A DNA stretch of 64,000 nt from Paenibacillus antri (GTDB taxonomy: Bacteria > Bacillota > Bacilli > Paenibacillales > YIM-B00363): contig NZ_VCIW01000013.1 in NCBI RefSeq assembly GCF_005765165.1, positions 62,001-126,000 on the forward strand. The letters are read 5' to 3'. The number at the start of each line of letters is the position of its first letter. Position 1 is the stretch's first letter. The position numbers were made by a program, and so were the translations under genes. The notes beneath the pieces were generated by a model. The model worked only from the letters and a program-made list of their open reading frames with translations, searched no databases and was not told the DNA's origin. Shown one piece after another: positions 1 to 7,961 of the stretch.

Positions 1-24
1 GACAAAACCGTCGAAACGATCAAC

Positions 25-179
25 GAACGGGAAATCCTCCCGCTAATTGGGCGATAACGAGCCGTTGCCGCTCCTTTCCCGCAAATAAAATGGAGCTTTT
101 CCCGTTCGATAGGCGAATACCGCCCCGATCCTGCCGATAAAAGGGAGGATTTCCTGTTCGGGAGGTGCGCTATCGAACG
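25..179. repeat. Intergenic element with two interleaved inverted repeats
   Basis: The arm at 25-41 (GAACGGGAAATCCTCCC) pairs with 143-159 with one mismatch. The arm at 103-112 (CGTTCGATAG) pairs perfectly with 170-179. The arms lie in the order A-B-A'-B', so the two helices could not nest and would form a pseudoknot-like fold if transcribed. No convincing gene is visible in bases 1-300. The element may be a family of interspersed intergenic repeats or the tail of an RNA that begins upstream of the window. Confidence 0.5.
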
Positions 180-201
180 AAACGAATGCTCCTGACTGCT
201 G

Positions 202-239
202 AACGATGTCCCTCCCGAAGGGGCATCGTTTTTCTTTTT
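202..239 (+). terminator. Rho-independent terminator
   Basis: A stem of about 11 bp (AACGATGTCCC with GGGGCATCGTT, one G-T pair) is followed by a T-rich run at 229-239. It would end a transcript entering from the left edge of the window. Confidence 0.7.
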
Positions 240-301
240 CCCGCATATGGATGGAGTAGGAACCTTAATAGATTGCTAGAGACGAAAAGGAGACTCCGCC
301 C

Positions 302-688
302 ATGACCCCGCTAGACAAATCCACAAGAAACGCGTTACGGCTCGGCTACAACCTCGTCGTGACCGAGAGGCGTCCGGCGTACGTCCCGCTGCCGGACGCG
401 GACCTGTTGTTTCTTCTCGCCGTCGCTCCAAGCACCGGAACGTTCCAAGCCGGCCTCGTTCGGCTGTCAGACTGCCGCTTCGAAGAAGGGAAGGAGGAGC
501 CGACGCGATTGCCGGCGGAGAAGCTTTACGCGGCTTCGTTCGATTTCGTGAACGGGCTTCGCGCTTCCGTCGACGAGAGCCGCCTCGACGCGTCCGCGGC
601 CGACGCGGTCCGCGGTGTACACGAGGAGCTGCAGGACATCTTCCGGCAAGTCGCGGACGCGCTGCTGAAACGGAGAAGCGAAGCGTAA
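302..688 (+). CDS. Hypothetical protein, 128 aa
   Basis: I do not recognise this family. The product is a small soluble protein with no signal peptide or membrane segment. Its N-terminal half looks like a beta-rich domain (YVPLPDADLLFLLAVAPSTG) and the C-terminal third is helical and charged, ending in KRRSEA. The start is supported by an AAAGGAG motif about 10 bases upstream. The codon use is GC-rich like its neighbours. It lies 72 bp before the SNF2 gene in the same direction and may be cotranscribed with it, but nothing links the functions. Confidence 0.6.
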   Translation: MTPLDKSTRNALRLGYNLVVTERRPAYVPLPDADLLFLLAVAPSTGTFQAGLVRLSDCRFEEGKEEPTRLPAEKLYAASFDFVNGLRASVDESRLDASAADAVRGVHEELQDIFRQVADALLKRRSEA

Positions 689-760
689 CCGCAGCTTGCG
701 TCGATCGTTCGCGATGCTTGATAATGGGAGTAACTATTTTCGAATCCGAGAGGTACTTCC

Positions 761-3700
761 ATGATCGCCCAACCGTTCACCTTACAATCGATCAAGCGTC
801 TGTGCGGACGGTTCGCGTACGAAGACGGGGAAGCGATCTACGCCGCGGGACGCGTGCGCCTCGACCGCGACGATCCGGACGCGGCGGGCTTCGGCGCCGA
901 GGTCGCCGGAATCGGCGGCGTCCGCCGCGTGTCCGTGTCGTTCGGACCGGACGGTTCGCCGATCGCGGACTGCGACTGCGAGCCGTTCCTGCGATACGAG
1001 GAGCCGTGCGAGCATATCGCGGCTGCTCTTCTACAAATCTATGAACTCCGCAGCGATCTCCGGTCGCCGTATCGGCCGATGCCGTCCGCGGAGCAGCGCG
1101 CCGCGGACGGGCTGCTGGCGCTCTTCGCGTCGGGGCCGCCGCCGGACGGCGTCCGCCGGACCGCGCTCGGCGCGCGGAAGGAGACGCTCGACGTCGAGTG
1201 GATCGTCAAGGCGCGCGAGTACGCGGACGGGAATCGCTTGTTCGCCGTCGAGATGAAGCTCGGTCCGGGGAAGACGTACGTCGTTCCGCGCATTCGGGAC
1301 TTCCTGGACGCCTATGACCGAGGGGAGGCGTACGCGTTCACCGCCCGCTTCGCGTACGAACCGCAGGCGCATCGATTCGCGCCCGCGGATGAAGCGGCGC
1401 TGCGCGAGCTCGTCCGGGCGAAGCGCTCGGAGGAGGCGTATCGCGCGGCGGGAGCGGCGGGCCTGCCGGCCGCCCGGCGATCCGACGCGGACCGGTCGCT
1501 TCCGGTGCCGCCGTACGCCTGGGAAGCGCTGGAGCCGCTGCTCGCCGCGGCGCCTTCGGTCGCGCTCGAAGCCGGCTCGGAGCGATGGAGCGGCCTTCGG
1601 ACGTCGGAGGAGCCGCTGCCGCTCAAGTTCGAGTTCGACGCGATCGACGCGGACGAAGCCGCCGCGTTCGGCGAAGGCGGAGACGATGCGTTCCGGCTGG
1701 ACGCGGGCGGATTGGACGGCGTCCTCGTCATGGAGACGTACGGTCTCGCCCTGCACGACGGCAAGCTGGTCAAGCTGCCCGCGGCGTCTTGCAGACGGCT
1801 GGCGGAGCTGCAGCGGCTCCTGACGTCGCTGCGCGAGCCGCGCATCCGTATTCCCGCCGATCGGATGGAGACGTTCCTGCGCGAGGTCGTCCCCGGACTG
1901 CTGTCGCTCGGCGAAGTGCGCGTCGCGAAGGCGGTGTCGGACCGGATCGTGCAGACGCCGCTGAAAGCCCGGATATACCTCGACCGCGTCAGAGACCGGC
2001 TGCTGGCGGGGGTGGAATTCCAATACGGCGACCTCGTCGTTAACCCGCTTGAGGCGCGCGCCGGCACGGCGAAGTCCGGCCGCATCTTGCTGCGAGACGG
2101 GGAGAAGGAACGGCGCATCCTGGAGCTGATGGACGCCGGCGGGTTCGTGCAGACGGAAAGCGGCTACTTCCTGACCGACGAGGCGGACGAGTTCGAGTTT
2201 CTCTACGAGATCGTTCCGAAGCTCGAACGGCTGGCGGACATCTTCGCGACGACCGCCGTGAAAGTCCGAATCGTCCCAGGTCCGAAGGCGCCCGTCGTGA
2301 AGGTCGACGTCGACGAGCGGGTCGACTGGCTCGAGATCAAGTTCGACCTCGCCGGCATCCCGGAGTCGGACATTCGGCAGCTCGTGCGGGCGATCGACGA
2401 GAAGAAGAAATATTACCGGCTCCCCTCCGGCGCCTTGATGCCGCTCGAGCGCGAACAATTCCAACAGCTGGCGCGGTTCCTGAAGGAGACCGGCCTCACG
2501 CCGGCGGAGCTGAGCGGGGCGACGGCGCGCATCCCCGTCTCCCGGGGGCTGTACTTCATGGACCTCGCGGAGCACGAGAACCGCGCCGTGAAGCTCGGGA
2601 AGTCGTTCCGGCAAGTGCTAGAGAATATGCGGTATCCCGACAACCTTGACTTCCCGGTGCCGCCGTCGCTCGACGCCGTGCTGCGGGAATATCAGAAGCA
2701 CGGCTTCCGCTGGATGAAGCTGCTGGCCCATTATCGGTTCGGCGGCGTTCTGGCCGACGACATGGGGCTCGGGAAGACGCTGCAGAGCATCGCCTTCCTC
2801 GTCTCCGTCCTGCCGGACATCCGGGAGCGGCGGGAGCCCGCGATCGTCGTCGCGCCGGCGTCGCTCACGTACAACTGGAGGAACGAGCTGCAGAAGTTCG
2901 CGCCGGACGTGAAGGCCGTGCTCGTCGACGGCGATCAAGAGGAGCGCGCCAAGAAGCTCCGCCTCGCGCGCGACGCCGACGTCGTCATCACGTCGTATCC
3001 GCTGCTGCGGCGGGATATCGCGTCGTACGCCAGACGCCGGTTCCATACCGTGATCTTGGACGAAGCCCAAGCGTTCAAAAACTACGCCACGCAGACGGCC
3101 CACGCCGTGAAGCGGCTGCAAGCGAGCCATCGGTTCGCGCTGACCGGAACGCCGATCGAGAACGGCATCGAAGAGCTGTGGTCGATCTTCGACGTCGTCT
3201 TCCCGACGCTGTTCCCCGAGCGGCGGCTGTTCCGGGACATGTCCCGAAGCAGCGTCGCGAAGCGGGTGCGTCCGTTCTTGCTGCGCCGTCTCAAATCCGA
3301 CGTGCTCGGCGAGCTGCCGGAGAAGATCGAGACGGTGCACGCCACGGAGCTGTTCCCGGAGCAGAAGCGATTGTACGCCGCTTATCTCGCCAAGCTGCGC
3401 CAGGAGACGCTGAAGCATCTCGACGTCGACAACTTCCACAAGAGCCGCATGCGGATATTGGCGGGCCTGACGCGGCTTCGCCAAATTTGCTGCCATCCGG
3501 CGCTGTTCGTCGAAGGGTATGAAGGCGGCTCCGGAAAATTCGAATCGCTGCTGGATTTGCTCGAGGAAGGGCGCGGCGCGGGGAAGCGAATGCTCGTGTT
3601 CTCTCAATTCACGGGCATGCTGGAGTTGATCGGACGGGAGCTCGGGCGGCAGGGCGTGCCGTATTTTTACTTGGACGGCGACACGCCCGCCGCGGAGCGC

Positions 3701-4042
3701 GTCGAGCTGTGCGATCGATTCAACGACGGGGAACGGAGCTTGTTCCTGATCTCGTTGAAGGCGGGAGGGACGGGACTGAACCTGACGGGAGCCGATACCG
3801 TGATTTTGTACGATCTGTGGTGGAATCCCGCCGTGGAGCAGCAGGCCGCCGACCGGGCGCACCGGATCGGGCAGACGAACGTCGTGCAAGTCATTCGGCT
3901 CGTCGCGGGAGATACGTTGGAGGAGAAAATCTACGAGCTGCAGCAGCGAAAGAAGCATCTGATCGACGACGTCGTGCAGGCGGGACCGGCGGCGTTCGGC
4001 TCCTTATCGGAGGCGGAGCTTCGCGAGCTGCTGTCGATCTAA
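761..4042 (+). CDS. SNF2-family helicase-like ATPase with SWIM zinc finger
   Basis: This 1093-residue protein has the architecture of bacterial Swi2/Snf2 ATPases (RapA/HepA-like relatives). A SWIM zinc finger is seen as C71-x-C73-x9-C83-x-H85, followed by a long SNF2-associated region. The helicase core begins near residue 640. Walker A is ADDMGLGKT around 665-673, the Walker B box is DEAQ around 766-769, and motif III is LTGTPIEN. The C-terminal RecA-like domain holds VFSQFTG and motif VI DRAHRIGQ near 1030. Such proteins translocate on double-stranded DNA and remodel protein-DNA complexes; the target of this one is unknown. The ribosome binding site before the ATG is weak. The gene ends four bases before the convergent hydrolase gene. 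Confidence 0.93.
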   Translation: MIAQPFTLQSIKRLCGRFAYEDGEAIYAAGRVRLDRDDPDAAGFGAEVAGIGGVRRVSVSFGPDGSPIADCDCEPFLRYEEPCEHIAAALLQIYELRSDLRSPYRPMPSAEQRAADGLLALFASGPPPDGVRRTALGARKETLDVEWIVKAREYADGNRLFAVEMKLGPGKTYVVPRIRDFLDAYDRGEAYAFTARFAYEPQAHRFAPADEAALRELVRAKRSEEAYRAAGAAGLPAARRSDADRSLPVPPYAWEALEPLLAAAPSVALEAGSERWSGLRTSEEPLPLKFEFDAIDADEAAAFGEGGDDAFRLDAGGLDGVLVMETYGLALHDGKLVKLPAASCRRLAELQRLLTSLREPRIRIPADRMETFLREVVPGLLSLGEVRVAKAVSDRIVQTPLKARIYLDRVRDRLLAGVEFQYGDLVVNPLEARAGTAKSGRILLRDGEKERRILELMDAGGFVQTESGYFLTDEADEFEFLYEIVPKLERLADIFATTAVKVRIVPGPKAPVVKVDVDERVDWLEIKFDLAGIPESDIRQLVRAIDEKKKYYRLPSGALMPLEREQFQQLARFLKETGLTPAELSGATARIPVSRGLYFMDLAEHENRAVKLGKSFRQVLENMRYPDNLDFPVPPSLDAVLREYQKHGFRWMKLLAHYRFGGVLADDMGLGKTLQSIAFLVSVLPDIRERREPAIVVAPASLTYNWRNELQKFAPDVKAVLVDGDQEERAKKLRLARDADVVITSYPLLRRDIASYARRRFHTVILDEAQAFKNYATQTAHAVKRLQASHRFALTGTPIENGIEELWSIFDVVFPTLFPERRLFRDMSRSSVAKRVRPFLLRRLKSDVLGELPEKIETVHATELFPEQKRLYAAYLAKLRQETLKHLDVDNFHKSRMRILAGLTRLRQICCHPALFVEGYEGGSGKFESLLDLLEEGRGAGKRMLVFSQFTGMLELIGRELGRQGVPYFYLDGDTPAAERVELCDRFNDGERSLFLISLKAGGTGLNLTGADTVILYDLWWNPAVEQQAADRAHRIGQTNVVQVIRLVAGDTLEEKIYELQQRKKHLIDDVVQAGPAAFGSLSEAELRELLSI

Positions 4043-4046
4043 GCCG

Positions 4047-4862
4047 TTATCGCAGCGCGGACAGCAGCGCCGCGTTCACCGCGTCCATCTCGTCGACGAC
4101 GGAGCCGTGTCCGCTGTTATACAGCGGCTGCAAGGTCGAACCGGGGAGACCCTGCTGCAGACGCTGCGCGATCGGATACGCGACGACCTTGTCGTGTACG
4201 CCGTGGAGGATCGACGTCGGCACGCGGATCGCGCGCAGGTCGTTCGTCACGTCTTCGTCCCGCAGCGCGACGAGGAATTGGATCGTAGCGTAGGAGGCCG
4301 CTTGCATGCCCATGGAGACGAACCAGTTCAGCAGTCCCGGTCCGACGTTCCGATTGAAAAACTGGAGGCTTAGATCCTGCAGCATCTTCGGGCGGTCCGC
4401 CGCCGTCTGCCGAATGAGATCGTCGATCTGTTCGACCGGCATGCCGTACGGATTGTCGGGCCGGCGCGCGAAGGCCGGCGCGGCCGGATCGATCAAAACC
4501 AGCTTGCGGATGCGGCTCCCTTGATGCGCCGGGTGACGCGCCAAGTACCGGAGCGAGATCGGTCCCCCGATCGAGAAGCCGACTAACGCGGCATCCTGCA
4601 AGTCGAGCGCCTCCGCGACAGCGGCGACGTCGTCGCCTAACCGGTCGTACGTATAGCCGTGCCACGGCTTGTCGGATTCGCCGAATCCTCTCAAGTCGAT
4701 GCCGATGCAGCGAAACCCGTAAGCGGGAAGAACGTTGAATTGATACTCGAACATCCGGTGATTCAACGGCCAGCCGTGAACGAAGACGACCGGGCGGCTG
4801 CCGCTTCCCGGGTTTATATCGTGAACGTTGATCCGCACTCCCTTTTCCACATCGATATACAT
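4047..4862 (-). CDS. Alpha/beta-fold hydrolase (haloperoxidase/esterase-like)
   Basis: The 271-residue product has the alpha/beta hydrolase layout of the non-haem chloroperoxidase/arylesterase group. HGWPLNHRMFEYQ gives the oxyanion-hole HG, VGFSIGG contains the nucleophile elbow G-x-S-x-G, HGVHDKVV carries the acid residue, and GHGSVVDE carries the terminal histidine. It has no signal peptide, so it acts in the cytoplasm. The start is set by an AAGGCGG motif about 8 bases upstream. It is divergent from the FosB-GNAT gene, with about 73 bp between the starts for both promoters. The substrate cannot be read from the sequence. Confidence 0.85.
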   Translation of the reverse strand: MYIDVEKGVRINVHDINPGSGSRPVVFVHGWPLNHRMFEYQFNVLPAYGFRCIGIDLRGFGESDKPWHGYTYDRLGDDVAAVAEALDLQDAALVGFSIGGPISLRYLARHPAHQGSRIRKLVLIDPAAPAFARRPDNPYGMPVEQIDDLIRQTAADRPKMLQDLSLQFFNRNVGPGLLNWFVSMGMQAASYATIQFLVALRDEDVTNDLRAIRVPTSILHGVHDKVVAYPIAQRLQQGLPGSTLQPLYNSGHGSVVDEMDAVNAALLSALR

Positions 4863-4935
4863 GGAACATCCGCCTTCCTTTTTCTAAATACAAATATATA
4901 TGCGGAGCCTAGCCGCGGTAGGAGAGATTCCCGAC

Positions 4936-5895
4936 ATGAAGGTGCAGGGCTTGAACCACTTATGCTTTTCCGTATCCGATCTCGAGCGGTCGATCGCATT
5001 TTATCGCGACGTCTTCGACGCGAAGCCGCTGGTCCGCGGGCGGAAGCTCGCATACTTCGATCTGGCCGGCCTCTGGGTGGCGCTCAATCAAGAGGACATC
5101 GACCGCGGCGAGGCGGGGCGCACGTACACGCATATCGCCTTCGCGGTGACGGAAGCGGACTTCGACGCGTTCGCGGCGAGGCTTCGGGCGCTCGACGTTA
5201 AGGTACTTCCGGGTCGCGAGAGGGACGAACGGGATCGGCGTTCCGTATACTTCCTGGATCCCGACGGTCATCGATTCGAGTTCCATACCGGTACGTTGAA
5301 CGATCGATTGGCGTATTACCGGGAAGAGAAGACCCATATGCGATTTTACGAAAAGGACGCCCCCGCGTCGTCGGATCCCTCGGTCGCCGTCGCCGAAATC
5401 CGGAGCGTCGAGGGACCCGTCGCGGAACAACTGCGAACGCTCTTGATCGACGTCGTGGAAGACGGGGCGTCGGTCGGCTTCTTGCCGCCGCTGTCCGAAG
5501 AAGAAGCGGAGCGCTACTGGCGCGGCGTCGCGGGCGACGACACTGTCCTGTGGATCGCGCGTCTCGGCGAGGAGACGGTCGGCACGGTGCAGCTGCAGCT
5601 GTGCGCGAAGGCGAACGGCGCGCATCGAGCCGAGATCGCGAAGCTGATGGTAGCCCCGGGCGCGCGCCGCCGCGGGGTCGCCCGCTTGCTCATGGCGACG
5701 GCCGAAGCGCGCGCGAGGGCGGAGGGCCGAAGCTTGCTCGTGCTCGATACGAGGGAAGGGGATCCGTCGAACCGGTTGTACGCATCCATGGGGTACGTGC
5801 AGGCCGGACGCATTCCGTGTTTCGCGAAATCCGCCGACGGTTCGTTGGATGCGACGATCCTTTATTATAAAACGCTTGACCTTGACGTAACGTAA
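4936..5895 (+). CDS. FosB-type bacillithiol transferase fused to a GNAT acetyltransferase
   Basis: Residues 1-140 match FosB (the Mg/Mn-dependent bacillithiol transferase that inactivates fosfomycin) almost end to end. They include [33 protein letters not shown] and FEFHTGTL. The expected metal ligands are H8, H66 and E115. FosB proteins normally stop after HMxFYE, near residue 138. Here the frame runs on through a short linker ([10 protein letters not shown]) into a GNAT domain of about 165 residues, with the acetyl-CoA loop RRRGVARLL and a terminal DATILYYK strand. I chose the ATG at 4936 over 4900 because GGAGA lies 10 bases upstream and FosB homology starts there. The product is 319 aa. 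A TipAS-type MerR gene follows, and its promoter overlaps this stop codon. Confidence 0.88.
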   Translation: MKVQGLNHLCFSVSDLERSIAFYRDVFDAKPLVRGRKLAYFDLAGLWVALNQEDIDRGEAGRTYTHIAFAVTEADFDAFAARLRALDVKVLPGRERDERDRRSVYFLDPDGHRFEFHTGTLNDRLAYYREEKTHMRFYEKDAPASSDPSVAVAEIRSVEGPVAEQLRTLLIDVVEDGASVGFLPPLSEEEAERYWRGVAGDDTVLWIARLGEETVGTVQLQLCAKANGAHRAEIAKLMVAPGARRRGVARLLMATAEARARAEGRSLLVLDTREGDPSNRLYASMGYVQAGRIPCFAKSADGSLDATILYYKTLDLDVT

Positions 5896-5906
5896 AGGTG
5901 TACCCT
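5876..5906 (+). promoter_or_regulatory. MerR-type promoter with 19-bp spacer and operator
   Basis: A -35 box TTGACC (5876-5881) and a -10-like box TACCCT (5901-5906) are separated by 19 bp. That spacing is the hallmark of promoters twisted open by MerR-family activators. Between them lies the imperfect palindrome CTTGACGTAACGTAAAG (5881-5897). The operator overlaps the last codons and the TAA of the upstream fosB-GNAT gene, so the regulator gene downstream probably controls itself. Confidence 0.7.
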
Positions 5907-5938
5907 AAGGCTGCAAGCCGCAAGGAGGGGAACGCGCG

Positions 5939-6703
5939 ATGGAATACACGGTGCAAAAGCTGGGCCGGCTCGCCGGCGTCAGCCCGAGAACGCTTCGGTT
6001 TTACGACGAGATCGGTCTCTTGAAGCCCGCCCGCACGAATTCGTCGGGGTATCGGATCTACGGTTCGGCGGAGGTCGACCGGCTGCAGCAAATCTTGTTT
6101 TATCGAGAGCTGGGGCTCGATCTGGATCGGATCAAGAGCATCATGACCTCGCCGTCCTTCGACGGCTCGGAGGCGCTTCGGACGCACCGGGAGCAGCTCC
6201 TCGCCAAGCGGCGGCAATTAGATGTGCTTATCGCGAACGTGGAGAAAACGATCGCGGCGGCCGAAGGGAGCATCGAAATGTCGAACGAAGAGAAGTTCGA
6301 AGGGTTCAAGAAGCAGCTGATCGAAGACAACGAGAAAAAGTACGGCGCCGAAGTGCGAGGGAAGTACGGCGACGACGTCGTCGACAAGTCGAACGCGAAG
6401 CTGGCGAATATGACGCAAGCGGAATACGAAGAAGTCACGCGTCTTGCGGAAGAGGTGACGGAGACGCTCGCGGAAGCGTTCCGACAGGGCGATCCGGCCG
6501 GGGAGCTCGCCCAGCGGGCGGCCGAGCTGCACAAGCGGTGGCTCATGTTCTACTGGCCGCAGTACAGCAAGGAGGCGCATGCCGGCCTCGCCCAAATGTA
6601 CGTTGACGACGAGCGGTTCCGGGCATACTATGACGCGAAACAGCCGGGAACGGCCGAATTTTTAAGAGACGCGATCCATATTTATACCGGAACGCGGACA
6701 TAG
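5939..6703 (+). CDS. MerR-family regulator with TipAS drug-sensing domain
   Basis: Residues 1-70 are a MerR winged helix (MEYTVQKLGRLAGVSPRTLRFYDE, GYRIYG), followed by the dimerisation coiled coil. From about residue 115 there is a TipAS antibiotic-binding domain (YGAEVRGKYGDD, then HKRWLMFYWPQYS and MYVDDERFRAYYD). The family (TipAL, Mta) activates its own promoter, and often efflux genes, when a drug binds the C-terminal domain. The start is supported by AAGGAGGGG. The 19-bp-spaced promoter with an internal palindrome directly upstream fits autoactivation. Its place behind a fosfomycin-resistance-type gene suggests a small resistance locus, but the inducer is unknown. Confidence 0.9.
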   Translation: MEYTVQKLGRLAGVSPRTLRFYDEIGLLKPARTNSSGYRIYGSAEVDRLQQILFYRELGLDLDRIKSIMTSPSFDGSEALRTHREQLLAKRRQLDVLIANVEKTIAAAEGSIEMSNEEKFEGFKKQLIEDNEKKYGAEVRGKYGDDVVDKSNAKLANMTQAEYEEVTRLAEEVTETLAEAFRQGDPAGELAQRAAELHKRWLMFYWPQYSKEAHAGLAQMYVDDERFRAYYDAKQPGTAEFLRDAIHIYTGTRT

Positions 6704-6717
6704 ACGGAGGGAAGCGT

Positions 6718-7254
6718 ATGGAACGCAGCGTCCGGTCGGTACCGTACGGACACGTCGAAGAGGCGAATCCGTTATCCGGGAAAGGGACGATGGTGTATTA
6801 CGACACGTTCGAGGACGTAACGGACGGTCAGCTCGAGATCGCGGTCGCGACGGCGAAGTCTCGTTCGTTCGCGAAGATCGTCTTGTACCCGCTGCACGAG
6901 GAGACGGCGAAGCGGATGTGGAAGCGATCGTTCGCCCCGTATTATAAGCGAGAGGATCGCCTGTTCGACTGGCGAAGCGAGCGGGGGCTGGAGGAAACGG
7001 TCACCGTCGAAAATTGGGAGGGCAAGCGGAAGAAGTATACCCCGATCGACGCGGCGCTGCGCCATATCGCGGATATCTACCCTTCGCCGTTGTTTCTGTA
7101 CGTATCGCCGGAAACCGCGAACGCGTTCGCGTCGTTCTCCTCGTTCGAGGAGTGGATCGGCAAGCTTCGGCTCATCTTGAACGATCCGCCGACGGACGTC
7201 CACCCGAAGCTGGAGAAGTTTCGCCACCGCTGGGACACCTTAGAGAGCAGCTGA
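6718..7254 (+). CDS. Hypothetical protein, 178 aa
   Basis: I do not recognise the family with confidence. It is a soluble alpha/beta-looking protein. The segment VATAKSRSFAKIVLYPLHEETAKRM and the later DAALRHIADIYPSPLFLYVSPETAN recall a nucleotide-binding fold, but no catalytic motif is clear. GGAGGGAAG precedes the ATG. It starts 14 bp after the MerR gene and is probably cotranscribed with it. The stop codon lies inside the following terminator stem. Confidence 0.6.
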   Translation: MERSVRSVPYGHVEEANPLSGKGTMVYYDTFEDVTDGQLEIAVATAKSRSFAKIVLYPLHEETAKRMWKRSFAPYYKREDRLFDWRSERGLEETVTVENWEGKRKKYTPIDAALRHIADIYPSPLFLYVSPETANAFASFSSFEEWIGKLRLILNDPPTDVHPKLEKFRHRWDTLESS

Positions 7255-7278
7255 GACCGTCGGCTGCTCTTTTCTTTT
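7243..7278 (+). terminator. Rho-independent terminator overlapping a stop codon
   Basis: The stem GAGCAGCT/GGCTGCTC is followed by TTTTCTTTT. The TGA of the preceding gene (7252-7254) is inside the hairpin. Confidence 0.75.
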
Positions 7279-7355
7279 GCTCCGGGGGGCGCCATGAAAC
7301 ATCCGAGCCGCGGACGTCGTCAGAGAAGGAAAGCGGAAAGAGGAGGGGACAGCCG

Positions 7356-7934
7356 ATGCGACGATTTCGAATCGGAATGGGGCTTGCGATGCTTCTCATA
7401 TCGCTGATCGGTTTATGGACGTTCGCGCCGCCCGCGGCGAAGGCTTGCTCCTGCGTGGCGCCGGGGACGCCTGCGGAACATTTCGAACGCGCCGACGCCG
7501 TCTTCGCGGGGACGGTCTCGGAAGTGAAGCAAAATGCCCAGGGCTACATTACGAAACGCGTGTTGTTCGAGGTGGAATCTACTTGGAAAGGCGTAGACGA
7601 GACGAAGGTCGTCATCGCGACGGGCGGCGGCGGCGGAGATTGCGGCTTCGACTTCAAGGAAGGCGAGCAATATCTTGTGTATGCCTCGAACTCGAAAATG
7701 TACGGGGACGAAGAACAGCTCGTGTCGATCATATGCGATCGAACGGCGTCCTTGGGGGCTGCGACCGCGGATTTGGATTTCTTGGGCGAGGGGCGTCCGC
7801 CGGCGACGAAGGTCGATTTCGAAGGAGTATCGACGGATTCGACTCCGCGACTAGCGGTGTTTGGGGTCGTCGGGATCGTCTTGGCGGCGATTTTCCTCTA
7901 TTTTGTTTGGAATCGGCGAAAGGCGGGAAAATAA
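7356..7934 (+). CDS. TIMP/NTR-like secreted, membrane-anchored protein
   Basis: The 192-residue product has a signal peptide (MRRFRIGMGLAMLLISLIG...PPAAKA) cut just before CSCVAPGTPAEHFERADAV. The mature chain would therefore start with Cys-Ser-Cys, as in tissue inhibitors of metalloproteinases and other NTR-fold proteins. The body is beta-rich (ADAVFAGTVSEV, RVLFEVESTWKGV, YLVYASN) with further cysteines at GDCGF and IICDRTA. A C-terminal hydrophobic helix (LAVFGVVGIVLAAIFLYFVW) followed by NRRKAGK anchors it outside the cell. The ATG at 7356 has an ideal AGGAGGGG; frames starting further upstream belong to the previous gene. The target is unknown. Confidence 0.8.
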   Translation: MRRFRIGMGLAMLLISLIGLWTFAPPAAKACSCVAPGTPAEHFERADAVFAGTVSEVKQNAQGYITKRVLFEVESTWKGVDETKVVIATGGGGGDCGFDFKEGEQYLVYASNSKMYGDEEQLVSIICDRTASLGAATADLDFLGEGRPPATKVDFEGVSTDSTPRLAVFGVVGIVLAAIFLYFVWNRRKAGK

Positions 7935-7961
7935 AACAAAACCGCCAAGGAGCTCACTCGC

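Noticed and set aside
43-246. A 67-codon minus-strand frame at the left edge
   Set aside because: It runs through the terminator hairpin and the inverted-repeat element, has no ribosome binding site and no recognisable sequence.
1031-2614. A 527-codon open frame on the strand opposite the SNF2 gene
   Set aside because: It is an antisense shadow of a GC-rich gene, rich in Arg/Leu/His, with no ribosome binding site or family motif. Similar frames at 2618-3958, 22475-23776, 27750-29039, 31062-32432, 41506-42570 and 52498-53625 were rejected for the same reason.
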